The position numbers and the translations under genes were made by a program. Positions 12,573 through 25,374 of a stretch of DNA of 64,000 nt are shown here, piece by piece; position 1 is the stretch's first letter, and each line of letters begins with the position of its first letter. The notes under the pieces are model-generated. The model had not been told where the DNA came from. It worked only from the letters and a program-made list of their open reading frames with translations, and made no database searches. The stretch covers positions 2,916,203 to 2,980,202 of the forward strand of contig OX578283.1 of NCBI GenBank assembly GCA_951217055.1, in the 5' to 3' direction. The stretch comes from Gerris lacustris (Eukaryota > Arthropoda > Insecta > Hemiptera > Gerridae).

Positions 12573-13990
12573 GAATGCAAGCTAATAAAAACGTAGTAAA
12601 AAAACATTTCAAGTTAAATAAAAGCTTGTAAAAAAACTTCAATGGATCTAAAGATACTTCTTTTTTTATGAAAGCAGCTTTCGTCCTTTATAAGACCATT
12701 CATTGTTATTGATAATGAAAGAACTAGAATTACATTAATTAACTAATATAAGGATAGAGAATAATGATAATAAATTAATAACTATGACCATTTTGGTGAG
12801 AAAGGACCAAAAAGGAATTCCACTATAATTGTCAAGCAGGAGAGAATTTAAGGACTAAACCAATATGTTCGGAAATAAGGAATTTTCATTTAGAAAACCA
12901 CTAAATTTTAATTATAAATTTGCTTTTCATATGAAGTGAAAATCATGAATTTACGTCTTCTCAAACAAAACGAAATTCAATTAATAAGTTATGAATGGAT
13001 AAGGAAAATTGTTTTCTATTTTCTAATTTTACTTTCTTGTTGAGAAAGCTTGGTATAGTGTGAAAATTTTAATTAAGAAATTCAATAAGTTAAGGATTTG
13101 TTTATTCCATATTATCTATGGTGAATTGGTATTTAATAATATTAAGAATTCATTTTTGGGTTTGATGCACTTCTCAAGAAAATTTTCTTTTCTTGAGTAC
13201 GTCGAAAACGCTCTAATTACTTCAATGTTCAATAGGTTTTATTTAGAAATTATTTTCTATAAGATCATCCTGCCAAAGAGAATCCTTCCTAAATTAAAGA
13301 TTTGTCCTGTTCTCGAGTTAACCCCTTTTATACAAAACTTAATCAATTTTCAATTTCTATAGTTGACTTAAGAATTCCTTTCTATCTAAGATATCCTGCA
13401 GTTGAACCTTAAATGTACGCTTGATTTGAAAATTTCCAGAAGATATCCTGCTTATAAAGATCCTTTTCAAATTGCCTCCTTCATAAAATTCCTTGGTTTT
13501 TAAAGATGTCCTGTTTAGTAAACAAAAGGAGGGGAAAAGTTGTGAAATTTTCTCGTCGTTTTGAATCTCATACTGCTCTTCATCTTGGATTCCTTTTCTT
13601 TTAAGGATGTCTAATTTTCATTCCGCGAACTCTTTGACTTTTTTTTTTATATAAGAAGGACGATGACACCATTATAAAGGACATTTCTTAAGAGAAAGGA
13701 AGTGTTACGATGGAAGGATTAAGGATTAACATGGTTGAATGAAATTAATTAATTCCCCCTCTCCTCAGCATTCACTTGTCACTCAGTGTAATTAACTGCT
13801 TATCAGATTGAAAATGTCTTTTCTTTCGTTTTATTTATTGTTTATTTATGTTTTACATAAGGAAATTCTTGTCGTTTTATTTCCTCTTTCAATTTGTTGT
13901 AAATTAATTCCTTTATATTCTAATATTTCTTTCAGTACGACTTCAGAACGATTACTTCAGAAAAAATCTTCTTAGATTGTCCTTACAATA

Positions 13991-16096
13991 CCTTTAGTTC
14001 TAAACACTGACTAATCTCCGTTCCCTGATACCTTTAGTTCTAAACACTGACTAATCTCCGTTCCCTGATACCTTTAGTTCTAAACACTGACTAATCTCCG
14101 TTCCCAGATACCTTTAGTTCTAAACACTGACTAATCTCCGTTCCCTGATACCTTTAGTTCTAAACACTGACAAATCTCCGTTCCCTGATACCTTTAGTTC
14201 TAAACACTGACAAATCTCCGTTCCCTGATACCTTTAGTTCTAAACACTGACAAATCTCCGTTCCCTTATACCTTTAGTTCTAAACACTGACTAATCTCCG
14301 TTCCCTGATACCTTTAGTTCTAAACACTGACTAATCTCCGTTCCCTGATACCTTTAGTTCTAAACACTGACTAATCTCCGTTCCCTGATACCTTTAGTTC
14401 TAAACACTGACAAATCTCCGTTCCCTGATACCTTTAGTTCTAAACACTGACTAATCTCCGTTCCCTGATACCTTTAGTTCTAAACACTGACAAATCTCCG
14501 TTCCCTGATACCTTTAGTTCTAAACACTGACAAATCTCCGTTCCCTTATACCTTTAGTTCTAAACACTGACTAATCTCCGTTCCCTGATACCTTTAGTTC
14601 TAAACACTGACTAATCTCCGTTCCCTGATACCTTTAGTTCTAAACACTGACTAATCTCCGTTCCCTGATACCTTTAGTTCTAAACACTGACAAATCTCCG
14701 TTCCCTGATACCTTTAGTTCTAAACACTGACAAATCTCCGTTCCCTTATACCTTTAGTTCTAAACACTGACTAATCTCCGTTCCCTGATACCTTTAGTTC
14801 TAAACACTGACTAATCTCCGTTCCCTGATACCTTTAGTTCTAAACACTGACTAATCTCCGTTCCCTGAAACCTTTAGTTCTAAACACTGACAAATCTCCG
14901 TTCCCTGATACCTTTAGTTCTAAACACTGACTAATCTCCGTTCCCTGATACCTTTAGTTCTAAACACTGACTAATCTCCGTTCCCTGAAACCTTTAGTTC
15001 TAAACACTGACAAATCTCCGTTCCCTCATACCTTTAGTTCTAAACACTGACAAATCTCCGTTCCCTGAAACCTTTAGTTCTAAACACTGACAAATCTCCG
15101 TTCCCTGATACCTTTAGTTCTAAACACTGACAAATCTCCGTTCCCTGATACCTTTAGTTCTAAACACTGACAAATCTCCGTTCCCTGAAACCTTTAGTTC
15201 TAAACACTGACAAATCTCCGTTCCCTCATACCTTTAGTTCTAAACACTGACAAATCTCCGTTCCCTGATATCTTTAGTTTTAAACTCTGACTAATCTCCG
15301 TTCCCTCATACCTTTAGTTCTAAACTCTGACTAATCTCCGTTCCCTGAAACGTTTTAGGTCTAAACACTGACAAATCTCCGTTCCCTGATACCTTTAGTT
15401 CTAAACACTGACAAATCTCCGTTCCCTGATACCTTTAGTTCTAAACACTGACAAATCTCCGTTCCCTGAAACCTTTAGTTCTAAACACTGACAAATCTCC
15501 GTTCCCTGATACCTTTAGTTCTAAACACTGACTAATCTCCGTTCCCTGATACCTTTAGTTCTAAACACTGACAAATCTCCGTTCCCTGATACCTTTAGTT
15601 CTAAACACTGACAAATCTCCGTTCCCTGAAACCTTAAGGTCTTAACACTGATAAATCTCCGTTCCCTGAAACCTTAAGGTATTATCACTGACAAATCTCC
15701 GTTCCCTGAAACCTTAAGGTCTTAACACTGATAAATCTCCGTTCCCTGAAACCTTAAGGTCTTAACACTGATAAATCTCCGTTCCCTGAAACCTTAAGGT
15801 ATTAACACTGACAAATCTCCGTTCCCTGATACCTTAAGGTCTTAACACTGACAAATCTCTGTTCCCTGAAACCTTAAGGTCTTAACACTGATAAATCTCC
15901 GTTCCCTGAAACCTTAAGGTATTAACACTGACAAATCTCCGTTCCCTGAAACCTTAAGGTCTTAACACTGATAAATCTCCGTTCCCTGAATCCTTAAGGT
16001 ATTAACACTGACAAATCTCCGTTTCCTGATACCTTAGGTCTTAACACTGACAAATCTCCGTTCCCTGAAACCTTAAGGTCTTAACACTGATAAATG
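13991..16096. repeat. 40-bp tandem array, about 52 units
   Basis: The unit begins CCTTTAGTTCTAAACACTGA and ends AATCTCCGTTCCCTGATA. It repeats every 40 bp with only two frame slips (near 15355 and 16035). Variants at one position (CTAATC or CAAATC) and at the junction (GATA, TTATA, GAAA, CATA) recur in a regular order. From about 15630 a second subtype (CCTTAAGGTCTTAACACTGA) takes over. There are no unique spacers. It is a minisatellite with higher-order structure inside the hdc intron. Confidence 0.97.
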
Positions 16097-16748
16097 TAGT
16101 GAGTCATGTTTCTCACTGGTATACTACATACAGTAGATGAGTTAAGTGTCCGGATCCTTCACACTGTACCGGTAAGATATTGTCTCAAATGATATAGATA
16201 TTGGTAATGATATTTCACTAGGAAGATAAAACAAATTATGGTGTACAAAAAATGTTATATTGTTTGTTTAAATCGAACAAGTCCGCATTTCCTTTTGCCA
16301 AATATCTGGATTGTACTTACTTGTCGACAACAAAGTAAAGAAAATATATGAAATAAAATAATGGAATTAGAAGGGTTACAATAGCTCCACCAGAACAAGT
16401 AAATAGCAAGAATAGGTATATTTTTAGGCTGAATTCGTTGAAAACCCCACTTTTAGATACGAAGCCAGTGGACTTGGTATACACAGCTTAATTCTACTAG
16501 CTTTGGTAAAAGCACGATTCTACCAAATATACCGAGGCTTTGTTTGTACAAAGAGAACTTTACACTCTAACACTGGGGAAAATTTAAAGCATTTAATACC
16601 ATCACAAGGCGAAAAGAGGGGGGGGGGGGGAGGGATTCGTGTTTATTTTTGAGTTTCAGATACCTCTAAAATAAAAACAAATAAAAGGATGTTCATACAG
16701 CATACAATACCTCGAACAGGACAACGTACACGGTTGAATTAAAGCACG

Positions 16749-16830
16749 CGCCTTCCTTACAAATCTCAGCGCTTCCCTTGCAAGCCTCAGCGCTTCCCTT
16801 GCAGGCCACAGCGCCTCCCTTGCATGCCTC
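16749..16830. repeat. 21-bp tandem repeat, about 4 units
   Basis: Four diverged copies of a CGCTTCCCTTGCAAGCCTCAG unit form a small GC-rich island in AT-rich intron. A run of G (16619-16630) lies about 120 bp upstream. Confidence 0.8.
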
Positions 16831-17220
16831 TCAGACCTGGATTTATTATTAAGTTAAACAAGCTTTAAAATTAAACAAATATGTGTTTTTTGGTACTGTA
16901 GAAAAAAATGAAGATTTTTTCACAAATATTACATAATCTACAAACTTCTAGAGATTAAGTGACCAACATATGTAACATTCTGAGCTTTATGTAAGTGTAG
17001 TTCTTAATATTATGGAGTTCGTTGTTGTTTGGAATGAAAGTCCTTTTTTCTTTTCTTATTATATTTTATTGAACAAGCTTTCGTCCAGGGAACCTGGACT
17101 TAATGTTTCACTTGTTACTATACCATACACACATAAGAATAAAGAATGGCGACTCTTTACTAAATTATTTTAATAAAAGAAGTCTTTAGAATAAGATTAA
17201 GTCTTAAAAGTTTTATTTTG

Positions 17221-17440
17221 CTTCCGTGTTTACCGAAGGTAACAGAAGCTATGTGATCGTTCTGAAGAACGAAAATATTTTATGTCTCCGATTTCAAAAA
17301 TTCCAAGACAGAAATCCAATTCAGATATCAGAGAACATTTTTGATTCCATGTCTGTCGCTCAATTTTTGGAAACCAACATAATATCTTAAAATCTACACT
17401 TCCGATTTTAATGAAATTTGTATGGTAGATTATAATTAGC
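17221..17440 (-). repeat. R1 3' part (minus)
   Basis: Reverse complement of the R1 tail. It starts at the terminal hairpin (GCTTCCG...GTAACAGAAGC) and runs through ATTCCAAGACAGAAATCC and the shortened GACAGACA region to CCGATTTTAATGAAATTTG. Confidence 0.75.
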
Positions 17441-18558
17441 GATAACGATCCCATATATGTTTCAACCTTCTGTGCCCAATTGTTTAAAGACCCAATGTTA
17501 TAATTAGTTGTTATTTAGATTTTGTGTTTTAGGATAAATAAATACATAGCTCTACTAAACGTTTTGAGTTAATAGTTGAGTACTAAACGTTTGTGCTCTA
17601 TAGGTTATAAAATTATAGTTTTAAATTATGTTTCTTAAAATTTATTCTTTTTTAGAATAAAGAATGATGTCTTTTCACTAAAAATCTTTAGTATAGTGGC
17701 TTCACTGATCATCTAAATTTTTAGGTATATAAAACTTTGTTAATTTCTTATTTTCATTTTATTACAATGATTTTAAACTTCTAAGTTTTACTGATGCTGT
17801 GTATAATTGAAAGTCTTTAGGGAGAATAAGTTCGTTGACCTGATTGTGAGTTGAAATGTGAAACCAAAGTGATGTTGTCCATTTTGTTTAACAGTAGGTC
17901 ATCAGTTGTTACCAAGGGTCGCTAATGATGTAGAGCAAGGTGGTTTGGCTTTAATGATATCAGCTGGTCACACTTTAGGGTCACGTGACGTTGGTTTGTG
18001 ATGCTTCTCCCTTCACCAATTTAGTAGAGTAGGGGTTCGATGTTGGTTACCAATTTATCCACTGGTTGCGTTGTCCTAAACAATCCGGACCTTCCCCCTC
18101 CTGCGTCCCCCCCCCCCACCAACCTCAAGTAATTGGGTACAAGCCAACAAGCCTAAAACCGAAGCAAACAAGTTAGCACCAATTTCAACATCCGGAATTA
18201 GTTTTAAACATAACAAACATCCCCCCCACCAGGTTGTCAATTTCAAGAATCCATGATTTCAGAGGTTAACTGACAATCAGGAGTTGAAATGTTGACATCA
18301 ATGTTTACCCATGTATTTCTACACCCCTTCAAACATGTCCTGAACATTCTCCCACCATACTTGAACATGCATGAATGTTTTACATATGTAATTATATATG
18401 TTTTACATATAATTACACACTTATACAAATCAATTACAACATTCATGGTACATAAGACTTGCCTTGTAAAGTTTAAAGTCTAAGTTCTTATTTTTATTTC
18501 ATAAATTACCTTTAGAGTGTACAAAACTCAAACAATTCATTGTCAAATATATATTCAA

Positions 18559-19376
18559 GGGTGGGCCAAAAAAACGCACTTTTTTTTGAACACTTATAGC
18601 TCAACTTCTGTAATAGATAGAGATATGGGGTTTGCAGGGTCTGAAAACTACATTATTTTACTTTAAATTCCATATCTATAACTTAAAAATCTATTGGGTG
18701 AAAGCCATGCAATGACTATTTGAAATAGGGTCTGAAAAAAGTCGTTGTCCGGGTAGTAATCGTAATCTGGTATTATAGTTTTGATAGAATAAATAACTAT
18801 AAGGGAGAGGTGGGGGGGGGGGGAGGGGGGGGGGGGTTGTAGGTAAGGGGGAGGAGTCCCTCAGTGTTATAACAAACATTGAAGATGTGTTAAGCACAAT
18901 GTTGCCTGAAGTCTGGGCAATTCTCTTGCAAGTATTGAATTGTTTGCAAGGAGAGATGGGACGGGGTAACATCTTGCATAAACATGTAATTTAGCATTTT
19001 ATCTTCAATTTCTGGCAACATTGTGCTTTACACATCTTTAATGTTTGTTATAACACTGACAGACTCCTACCCCTTACCTACAAACAACCCCCCCCCCCCT
19101 CTCCCCCCCCCCCCCCCCCTCTCCCTTCACCATATGGTAGTTTATTCTATCAAAACTATAATACCAGATAACGATTACTACCCGAACAACGACTTTATTT
19201 AAGACCCTATTTCAAACCGTCATTGCTTGGCTTTCCCCAATAGTTTTTTAAGTTATAGTTATGAAATTTAAAGTAGAAGAATGTAGTTTTCAGGCCCCGC
19301 AAACCCCATATCTCTATCTATTACAGAAGCTGAGCTATAAGTGTTCAAAAATGTGCGGCTTTTTTTTGGCCCACCC
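18559..19376. mobile_element. Foldback element with about 360-bp arms
   Basis: The outer ends are GGGTGGGCCAAAAAAA and TTTTTTTGGCCCACCC. The whole of about 18559-18920 is repeated inverted at about 19005-19376, with facing G and C homopolymers (18811-18836 and 19089-19120) and a roughly 90-bp centre. GGGTGGGCC-type termini flanked by TA-rich sequence fit a Tc1/mariner-like MITE. A transcript through hdc would fold here into a long, imperfect duplex. Confidence 0.8.
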
Positions 19377-20777
19377 GGCATATATATATATGTATATATT
19401 AATGCAAGACTTTTCCTCTGTAAGTTTTTCCTTAATACGTCAAGTTTGAAGATATTTCAATTTGTCTTATCTGAGAAACAAAGCCAATGATCCTTGGTTC
19501 GATTCTCGTTCAAGATACATTAGTTTTATAAATATATTTATATTGGGTTGAAAAGGAAAACAAACTTGGAACAACAATTATTCATTATCATAAGTATTAA
19601 TTCAAATCAGAACAAAATTCTCACACAAAGTAAACAATATTTGTTTACCTTTCTCCAATCTAAAAGAAAATAAATTGATTTTGGACGCCCACAAAAAACA
19701 AATAAGAAGTAAATAAATCATAAACGTTGAAAATAAAAAAACATTTTCAAAAGAAAACTCATTTCCATATTTCCTTGTTAATTGTAACAGAGAGAAGGAA
19801 ATATTTACATGGGCTATTCAACAAGGTTTCCCAGGGAGTTAAAAGAAAATGTAAATAATGAAGAGACGATCTTACAAGAGATACTATCTCGCTTGATTTA
19901 CATGAAATCCAATATCAATTTTCCCACAGCGGGCTTCTCGGATTTTCTTAATTTTTTAGCTTAACGTTTGTAACTTTAACCCTTTTTCTACACCTGGAAT
20001 CGTGTAAATTACACCGTCAAATGATCCGGTTATCAGAAAAATGAAAATTATTTAGGAAAGAGAGATAAATATGTAAATCGGGAAAATTTAAATGTAAATT
20101 TTCCACCCTCTTTTTCCAGAATCCTAAATAAAACTTGAGAAAATTATCCTGTAGACTTGAAGTTTTAATTTATTGTTTTTCATGCCGTCATTTTGTCGAG
20201 TAATTTCTTTATTGTGGCTTTTCCTCTCCTTATATTTTATATTAATTCTGATATTCGGGTTTCCCAACCCGAATATTTTCTTTACTTGATGATTCCGTAT
20301 TGTTCAGATTTACCGATTCAGAAGTTTGTCTCCCCTCTTGTTCAAGTTTTCACCTTCTTTTGTCATTAATTTTCCGACTAAATTAAGAACAGAAAGGGAA
20401 CGAGTGTTGGAAATAATCCCCTTGGAAGACACCCTAATATTTTATACGTCCGAATAGAACCTTCATAATTACAGGGTCTTTTCAACGAAATGTAACATAA
20501 TCAAGACATATTTCCTTGCAGTTAGTTTAGTGTGCAGATTTGTAATCGGTTAGGTTTAGCGTAGCTGGGGACCTGTATACACTATTGGTTGTCAAACTTA
20601 TATCTGAAACCGTGCGGTACTAAAATTTAATATCTGGATCGAATCCCAATATCATGAAACTTTTTTACACTGATATTTATAGTTATATCTTTTTGTATTT
20701 ATAATAACCTGATTATGTCCTGCTTAGAACATAACGAAAATATTAATTTTAGAACTAATTCCGTCCTTAGAGACCAT

Positions 20778-20945
20778 CTTAATGAGTGTTTGTTATCATA
20801 GGCGCTGAGTGTTTATTCATTGGCGCTGATGATAAGTGTGTGTTCATAGATACTAATGTTGATTGTTTGTCCATAGGTGCACTAATGTTAAATGATTGTT
20901 GATAGGCGATGATGTTGAGTAATAGTTCATAGGCGCTGATTTGAC
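20778..20945. repeat. Degenerate tandem repeat (CATAGGCGCTGA type)
   Basis: About five diverged units of roughly 30-35 bp, each with a version of GTTCATAGGCGCTGATG. No coding meaning. Confidence 0.65.
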
Positions 20946-21149
20946 CTTGTAATGTCCTTTGATAAATGAACATAAAAATAAAAATTTAAAAAAAATATAA
21001 AATAAAATAGCATTATTCTTTGATAAATAAACAATTACATATTATGAAATATATATTTTCCAACGACAAAATTACTTTGATACTTTCATTAATATTTTAA
21101 GTTTCACTCCATTAAATTTATTTTCTTGTTTTTAAAATAAAACAGCCTG

Positions 21150-21290
21150 CACATCATTGTAGCACATAGCTTCCTAGCGTTCTATCAAGGACTTTAGTAA
21201 GGTTTCAAATCCTAATTTGATTTCACATAATTTTTTTTAAAAAATTGGATAAGTACTTTTAAAGATATAGGTGTTATTTTAAATTAAAGT
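21150..21290 (+). repeat. R1 head fragment joined to an internal fragment
   Basis: AGCACATAGCTTCCTAGCGT matches the R1 head. A deletion then joins it to the internal GATAAGTACTTTTAAAGATAT segment. Confidence 0.55.
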
Positions 21291-21363
21291 TTCTATACAT
21301 CAATTTCTATCTTTCTTCTTATCATTTTTTTTTTTTTTAAATTATCATTTGTAAGTATATAAA

Positions 21364-21606
21364 TTAAGGCACTTCTTTAGGTTGTTACTGCCCTTATAAA
21401 AAAAAGGGGAGTAACACTCTAAAGAAGGTGTACGTAATGTTCATCTTTAGACTGTTACTCACTTATCAAAATAGAAGTGTGATATTCCTTTGTCCAAAAG
21501 TACATTGGACTAAACATCCCTTTTTCTTAATATAGTCATTAAGTCAAAGTCATTTTTATTCTATAACAACGTAGAGGAGTAACAATCTAAAGGAGTACCT
21601 AAATTA
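21364..21606. mobile_element. Small MITE, about 240 bp
   Basis: Terminal inverted repeats of about 26 bp (AGGCACTTCTTTAGGTTGTT against AGGTACTCCTTTAGATTGTT) contain internal repeats of the same GTAACANTCTAAAG motif at about 21410 and 21450. AAATTA lies on both sides and may be the target duplication. No coding sequence. Confidence 0.65.
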
Positions 21607-22529
21607 AATTGTATTTCATTAGGATTCAATAAAAAAAAAAAAAAATTAACTACCTTTAAACTAATAATAATAAAACCAATTGTATTCTCCATTTTAAATA
21701 AAATAACTTCTGTGTAGTTAGTCTAACAAATTAATGTTTACAAAATAATATTAAATGAACCGTCTAATTGGTATTAATTATAGTTGAAATTTTCTCTCCA
21801 CACTTTTAAAATTAAACAGATCTTGTTAAATAAATTAGATTCTACTCTTTGAAACAAAATTAACTATTTTAATATAAGATATTTTTCAAAATAAATTAAT
21901 AAAAACAATTTATTAGTTATAATTTATCTTGTTAATTTGGACGTTTTTTATATTTTATTTAAAAAAAACCAAATTTATTACTTGTAGAATAAAAAAACAA
22001 AAAAAAAAACGATAAATAAAGAAATAGAAGTTCTTAACTGGAATGTATTTTGGATTCGAATGTTTCGTGACTCATTTTGGCTTTCAGCCAAAAAAAAGAC
22101 GATGTGTTTGTCTTTTATATATCACTTGGGCTGAATTATTTACTGAGTATACATAAACAATACATATGTCTCTTATAGAGCAGCCTACTTAAATATATGT
22201 TCATAAACCAACTTACTCCTTTGTTTCATGTATAAGATACAAAATTAAGATTTACATCAAAAGAAATAATAATAAACGTTCATAAAATATATTTTTACAA
22301 TGCATAACTTGTATAATGTATTTGTGGTATCATTTTGTATTTATTTATTAGGAATACTATTTTTGCCTGATGATATATTTCTTTATTTTTATACTCATCT
22401 AGCCAACAATCATAGTATAGTCTAACATATTATTTTTTAATAAGAGTGAATATATTTGTTGTTATATATATTGTTAATAATATGTATTGTATATTAATAC
22501 ATACATGTAATTGTATTACATTTTTACTT

Positions 22530-23360
22530 TTCCTCACTACTAATAGTAGGAAAAGTATTGTTTTTACCAAAAAATTTATTTTCGAGATTTCAACGGAATT
22601 ATCCGTTTTAGGTGTTTTTAAGACCTCCTGAGTGGTTTTTAGCATGACGTATGTATGGGTGTATGTGTGTTATCATCGTAGCGCCCAAGGTATTTAACCT
22701 AGAGAGTGTTGAAACTTGGCAGAAAAATCAGTCCTAACCTGTAGTTGTGCCGCCCGGAAAATAAACTTTTTCCGCCATGTTGAACCCACTTTGCTGAGTC
22801 AGCAAAAATTTAAACAAATCGTAATAAATCGAAAATGCTCCTGATCGAGTTGAAATTTGGCTCGAATGTACCTCTCTGTATGACAAACAAGCCCACTAAA
22901 TTTCATTGTGAGATTGGCTGCCATTTTAAAGTTATAAATTTTTGAATTTTTAAATTTTGACGGTTAATAATACTGAAATTACATATAGGTTTTTGACTTA
23001 TACCATATCGTTGGAACCGGAAAAAATTAAGGAACAAATATAAAAAACCCCGATGAAATTCTATTAATTAGTTTAAAAGTTATAAGCGAATATAATTATT
23101 TATTAGTGCGATAATTTTGATGACTTCAAAGTTTGTTTACATCTGTCAAAATACCGCCAAACTTCAAATAATTAAATTAAAAAATAAGGTTTTTTGAAGA
23201 ATGATAATAAATCAGTTTGTTCAGAACGGTCACCCATCCAAGTACTGATCACGTCCAATGCTGCTTCCTCCTGCTGCGAAGCAGCAGGAGAGGCCACTCT
23301 AGTGGCCTCTGAAGTGAGGAAAAGTTCCGAGGTACCCCGTACCCGATTTTTTAAATATCA
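22530..23360 (-). repeat. 5S-rRNA-derived dispersed repeat, copy 1
   Basis: Shared with 48505-49225. Reading the minus strand, it has a GC-rich head with two hairpins (CCTGCTGC..GCAGCAGG and GAGGCCACT..AGTGGCCTC), then a 40-bp segment resembling 5S rRNA (23227-23266). A long AT-rich body follows with TCATCGTAGCGCCCAAGGTA (in + orientation, about 22674). A 5S internal promoter followed by an unrelated body is the architecture of SINE3-type elements. At about 800 bp it is long for a SINE, so it could instead be a fragment of a larger element. Confidence 0.6.
23227..23266 (-). other. 5S rRNA-like internal promoter segment
   Basis: On the minus strand this reads AAGCAGCATTGG, then GATCAGTACTTGGATGGGTG and ACCG. 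It aligns with the A-box/intermediate/C-box region of animal 5S rRNA. Neither the 5' third nor the 3' end of 5S is present, so it is not a 5S gene. The second copy, at 49102-49139, has AGTTCTTGG in place of AGTACTTGG. Confidence 0.75.
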
Positions 23361-25154
23361 ATATACACAGCGTGACCAGCGGTGACCAGCGATAAAATGT
23401 CATAAATAAACTGGTGGATTCTATGTGTCAAATGCAACAAAAAATACCGAGTAAGCATATTTATGCCCATATCTCAATAGTTCTCGAGATATCGATTTAT
23501 TTCTTTATTCAAAAAATGCCTAATATCTCAAAAACTAAATGGGATAGAGAAATTGGTCTAAGGCCAATTGTAAAGAGCATAAAAAAACCTTTCAGAATCA
23601 TTCATATATTTCCAAATTATCAGCTGCTAAGTATCTTTTAAGTCATGTTACATTTGAAAATTTGAACCACGAAATTTCTAAGCATTTTACTCTTAATTGA
23701 GGGATGCTAGAAGTGAGCCGATTTCAGGAAAAACTTCTAATTTTCGTAAGCTTTCCAATGGTATAATTAAAGTTTAAGATCAACGGACTAGTTTTTGAAT
23801 TATGGTGGATTGAATGTTACCAGACGAGAATTTTTTTGGAAAGGATCACAACCAATTCTTGTACAAATGCAAAAAAGGTTTCCCTCGAACGAAACCACAA
23901 CACTTCGGGTTTCTGCTAGGAAATGTGACACTGAACAAAAAAGTTCCTATACAGAGGGTTCCGGAAAAGCTTCGTTTTCGAGATATTCGCAAAAAAACAT
24001 TCAAAAACACCAATTTTGAACGTTTTTCTTTAAAATTCTCAAATATTATTATCAAAGCTTATTACCATAATACTTTTTGAAGCAAATATAAGTATTATAT
24101 ATATTATATAAATTGTATTTATTTTTGCATTATATACATAATGATAAATAAATATTCAGTATTATTAAGTGCAGTATAATTGTACAAAAATAATTGTTAT
24201 AATCATTTAATACATCGAAACTTTAATAAAAGTATTATAAAAGATATTAAGATTGATAAAATTTCATAGTATAGGGTTAAGTAAGTTGCCAAATAAAGTT
24301 TGACTTTCTATACAAAATATGTCTGTCTGTTAGAAACTGTCCGTCTGTATTCTGTAGAAATAACTTCAACCAGCTGATTTGAAAACCAGTAGAAAGCTTT
24401 GGACCAGAAAGTAAAAAAAAATAAAAATGACCTAAGGGTAGTTTGATATTTACTGTATATTTTATTTCTTCTTTAGAACTTACGCATTTATTTAAAGTTC
24501 TATGTGTATCTATAAATATATTTAATAGAAATTTCCATGAATTGCAATTTAAATATTGTATTATTTATTAACATAACAAAAAGAAATGGATGTGTGATTC
24601 ATTTGATATAATAAAGGACGAAGTATTGCGTACTTATAAATAATGTTTACCTGTTATAATATGGATTTTATACGCAGTTTGTCGTACTTGATACTAGGTC
24701 GTATTATATGAATTTTAACACTTTGCTAAGTTGTATTTTAACTTATTTGTAAGTTAAAGTAAATATTTTCAAGTCGACGGTTGTTTGATGTATATTATTG
24801 AATGTTTCAATATTATATTCAGGTAATAACACAACGTAATACATTCTTAAAACTTAAGATAAAAACACATTGAAGAAATGAGTCAAGTTTATCTTCGTTT
24901 TTATTTACATTTTGATGAATTCATTTGTATTTTATATTTTAACATTTACGCAGTATTTTAACGATAATATATCTATAGTCTTACTTATATATCTCAGTAT
25001 AAAATGTATTATTCAATAAAGTATTTAGTATCCATCGAATTTGAATGCTACAACTAAAAGTACATATTCGTTATTTATTAAATTGTTAAATATTACACAA
25101 TGCGTTCAATTTTTTTGTAACGCACATCTTTTTCGTATAAGTAGTGTATATAGA

Positions 25155-25335
25155 GAGAAAGTATTGTGATGGCACTAATATTCGTGTTTGATATCTTTAT
25201 ACATTTAGACAATTTAAGCGTTTAACGTTTTTTTAAATCTGGTGATTTCTGCGGGGGCTACTTTCGACAAACTATCAAAATTTCATAAAATCATATGAGT
25301 ATTTTTGAAGATATAGGTGTAAATAATTGTATATT
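25155..25335. repeat. R2 tail and R1 internal fragments
   Basis: AGAGAAAGTATTGTGATGGC (25156-25175) is the inverted terminal string of R2. Positions 25245-25335 match the R1 internal GCGGG-CTACTTTCGA block. Confidence 0.5.
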
Positions 25336-25374
25336 CATACTTTCGAAGTTCTTTAACTATAATAACTAACTTCA

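Noticed and set aside
13991..16096. Regular 40-bp repeats that could suggest a CRISPR array
   Set aside because: There are no spacers; units are directly adjacent and share gradual variants. The host is a eukaryote.
23227..23266. 5S rRNA gene or pseudogene
   Set aside because: Only the internal promoter third is present, and the same flanks recur at 49102, so it is part of a dispersed repeat.
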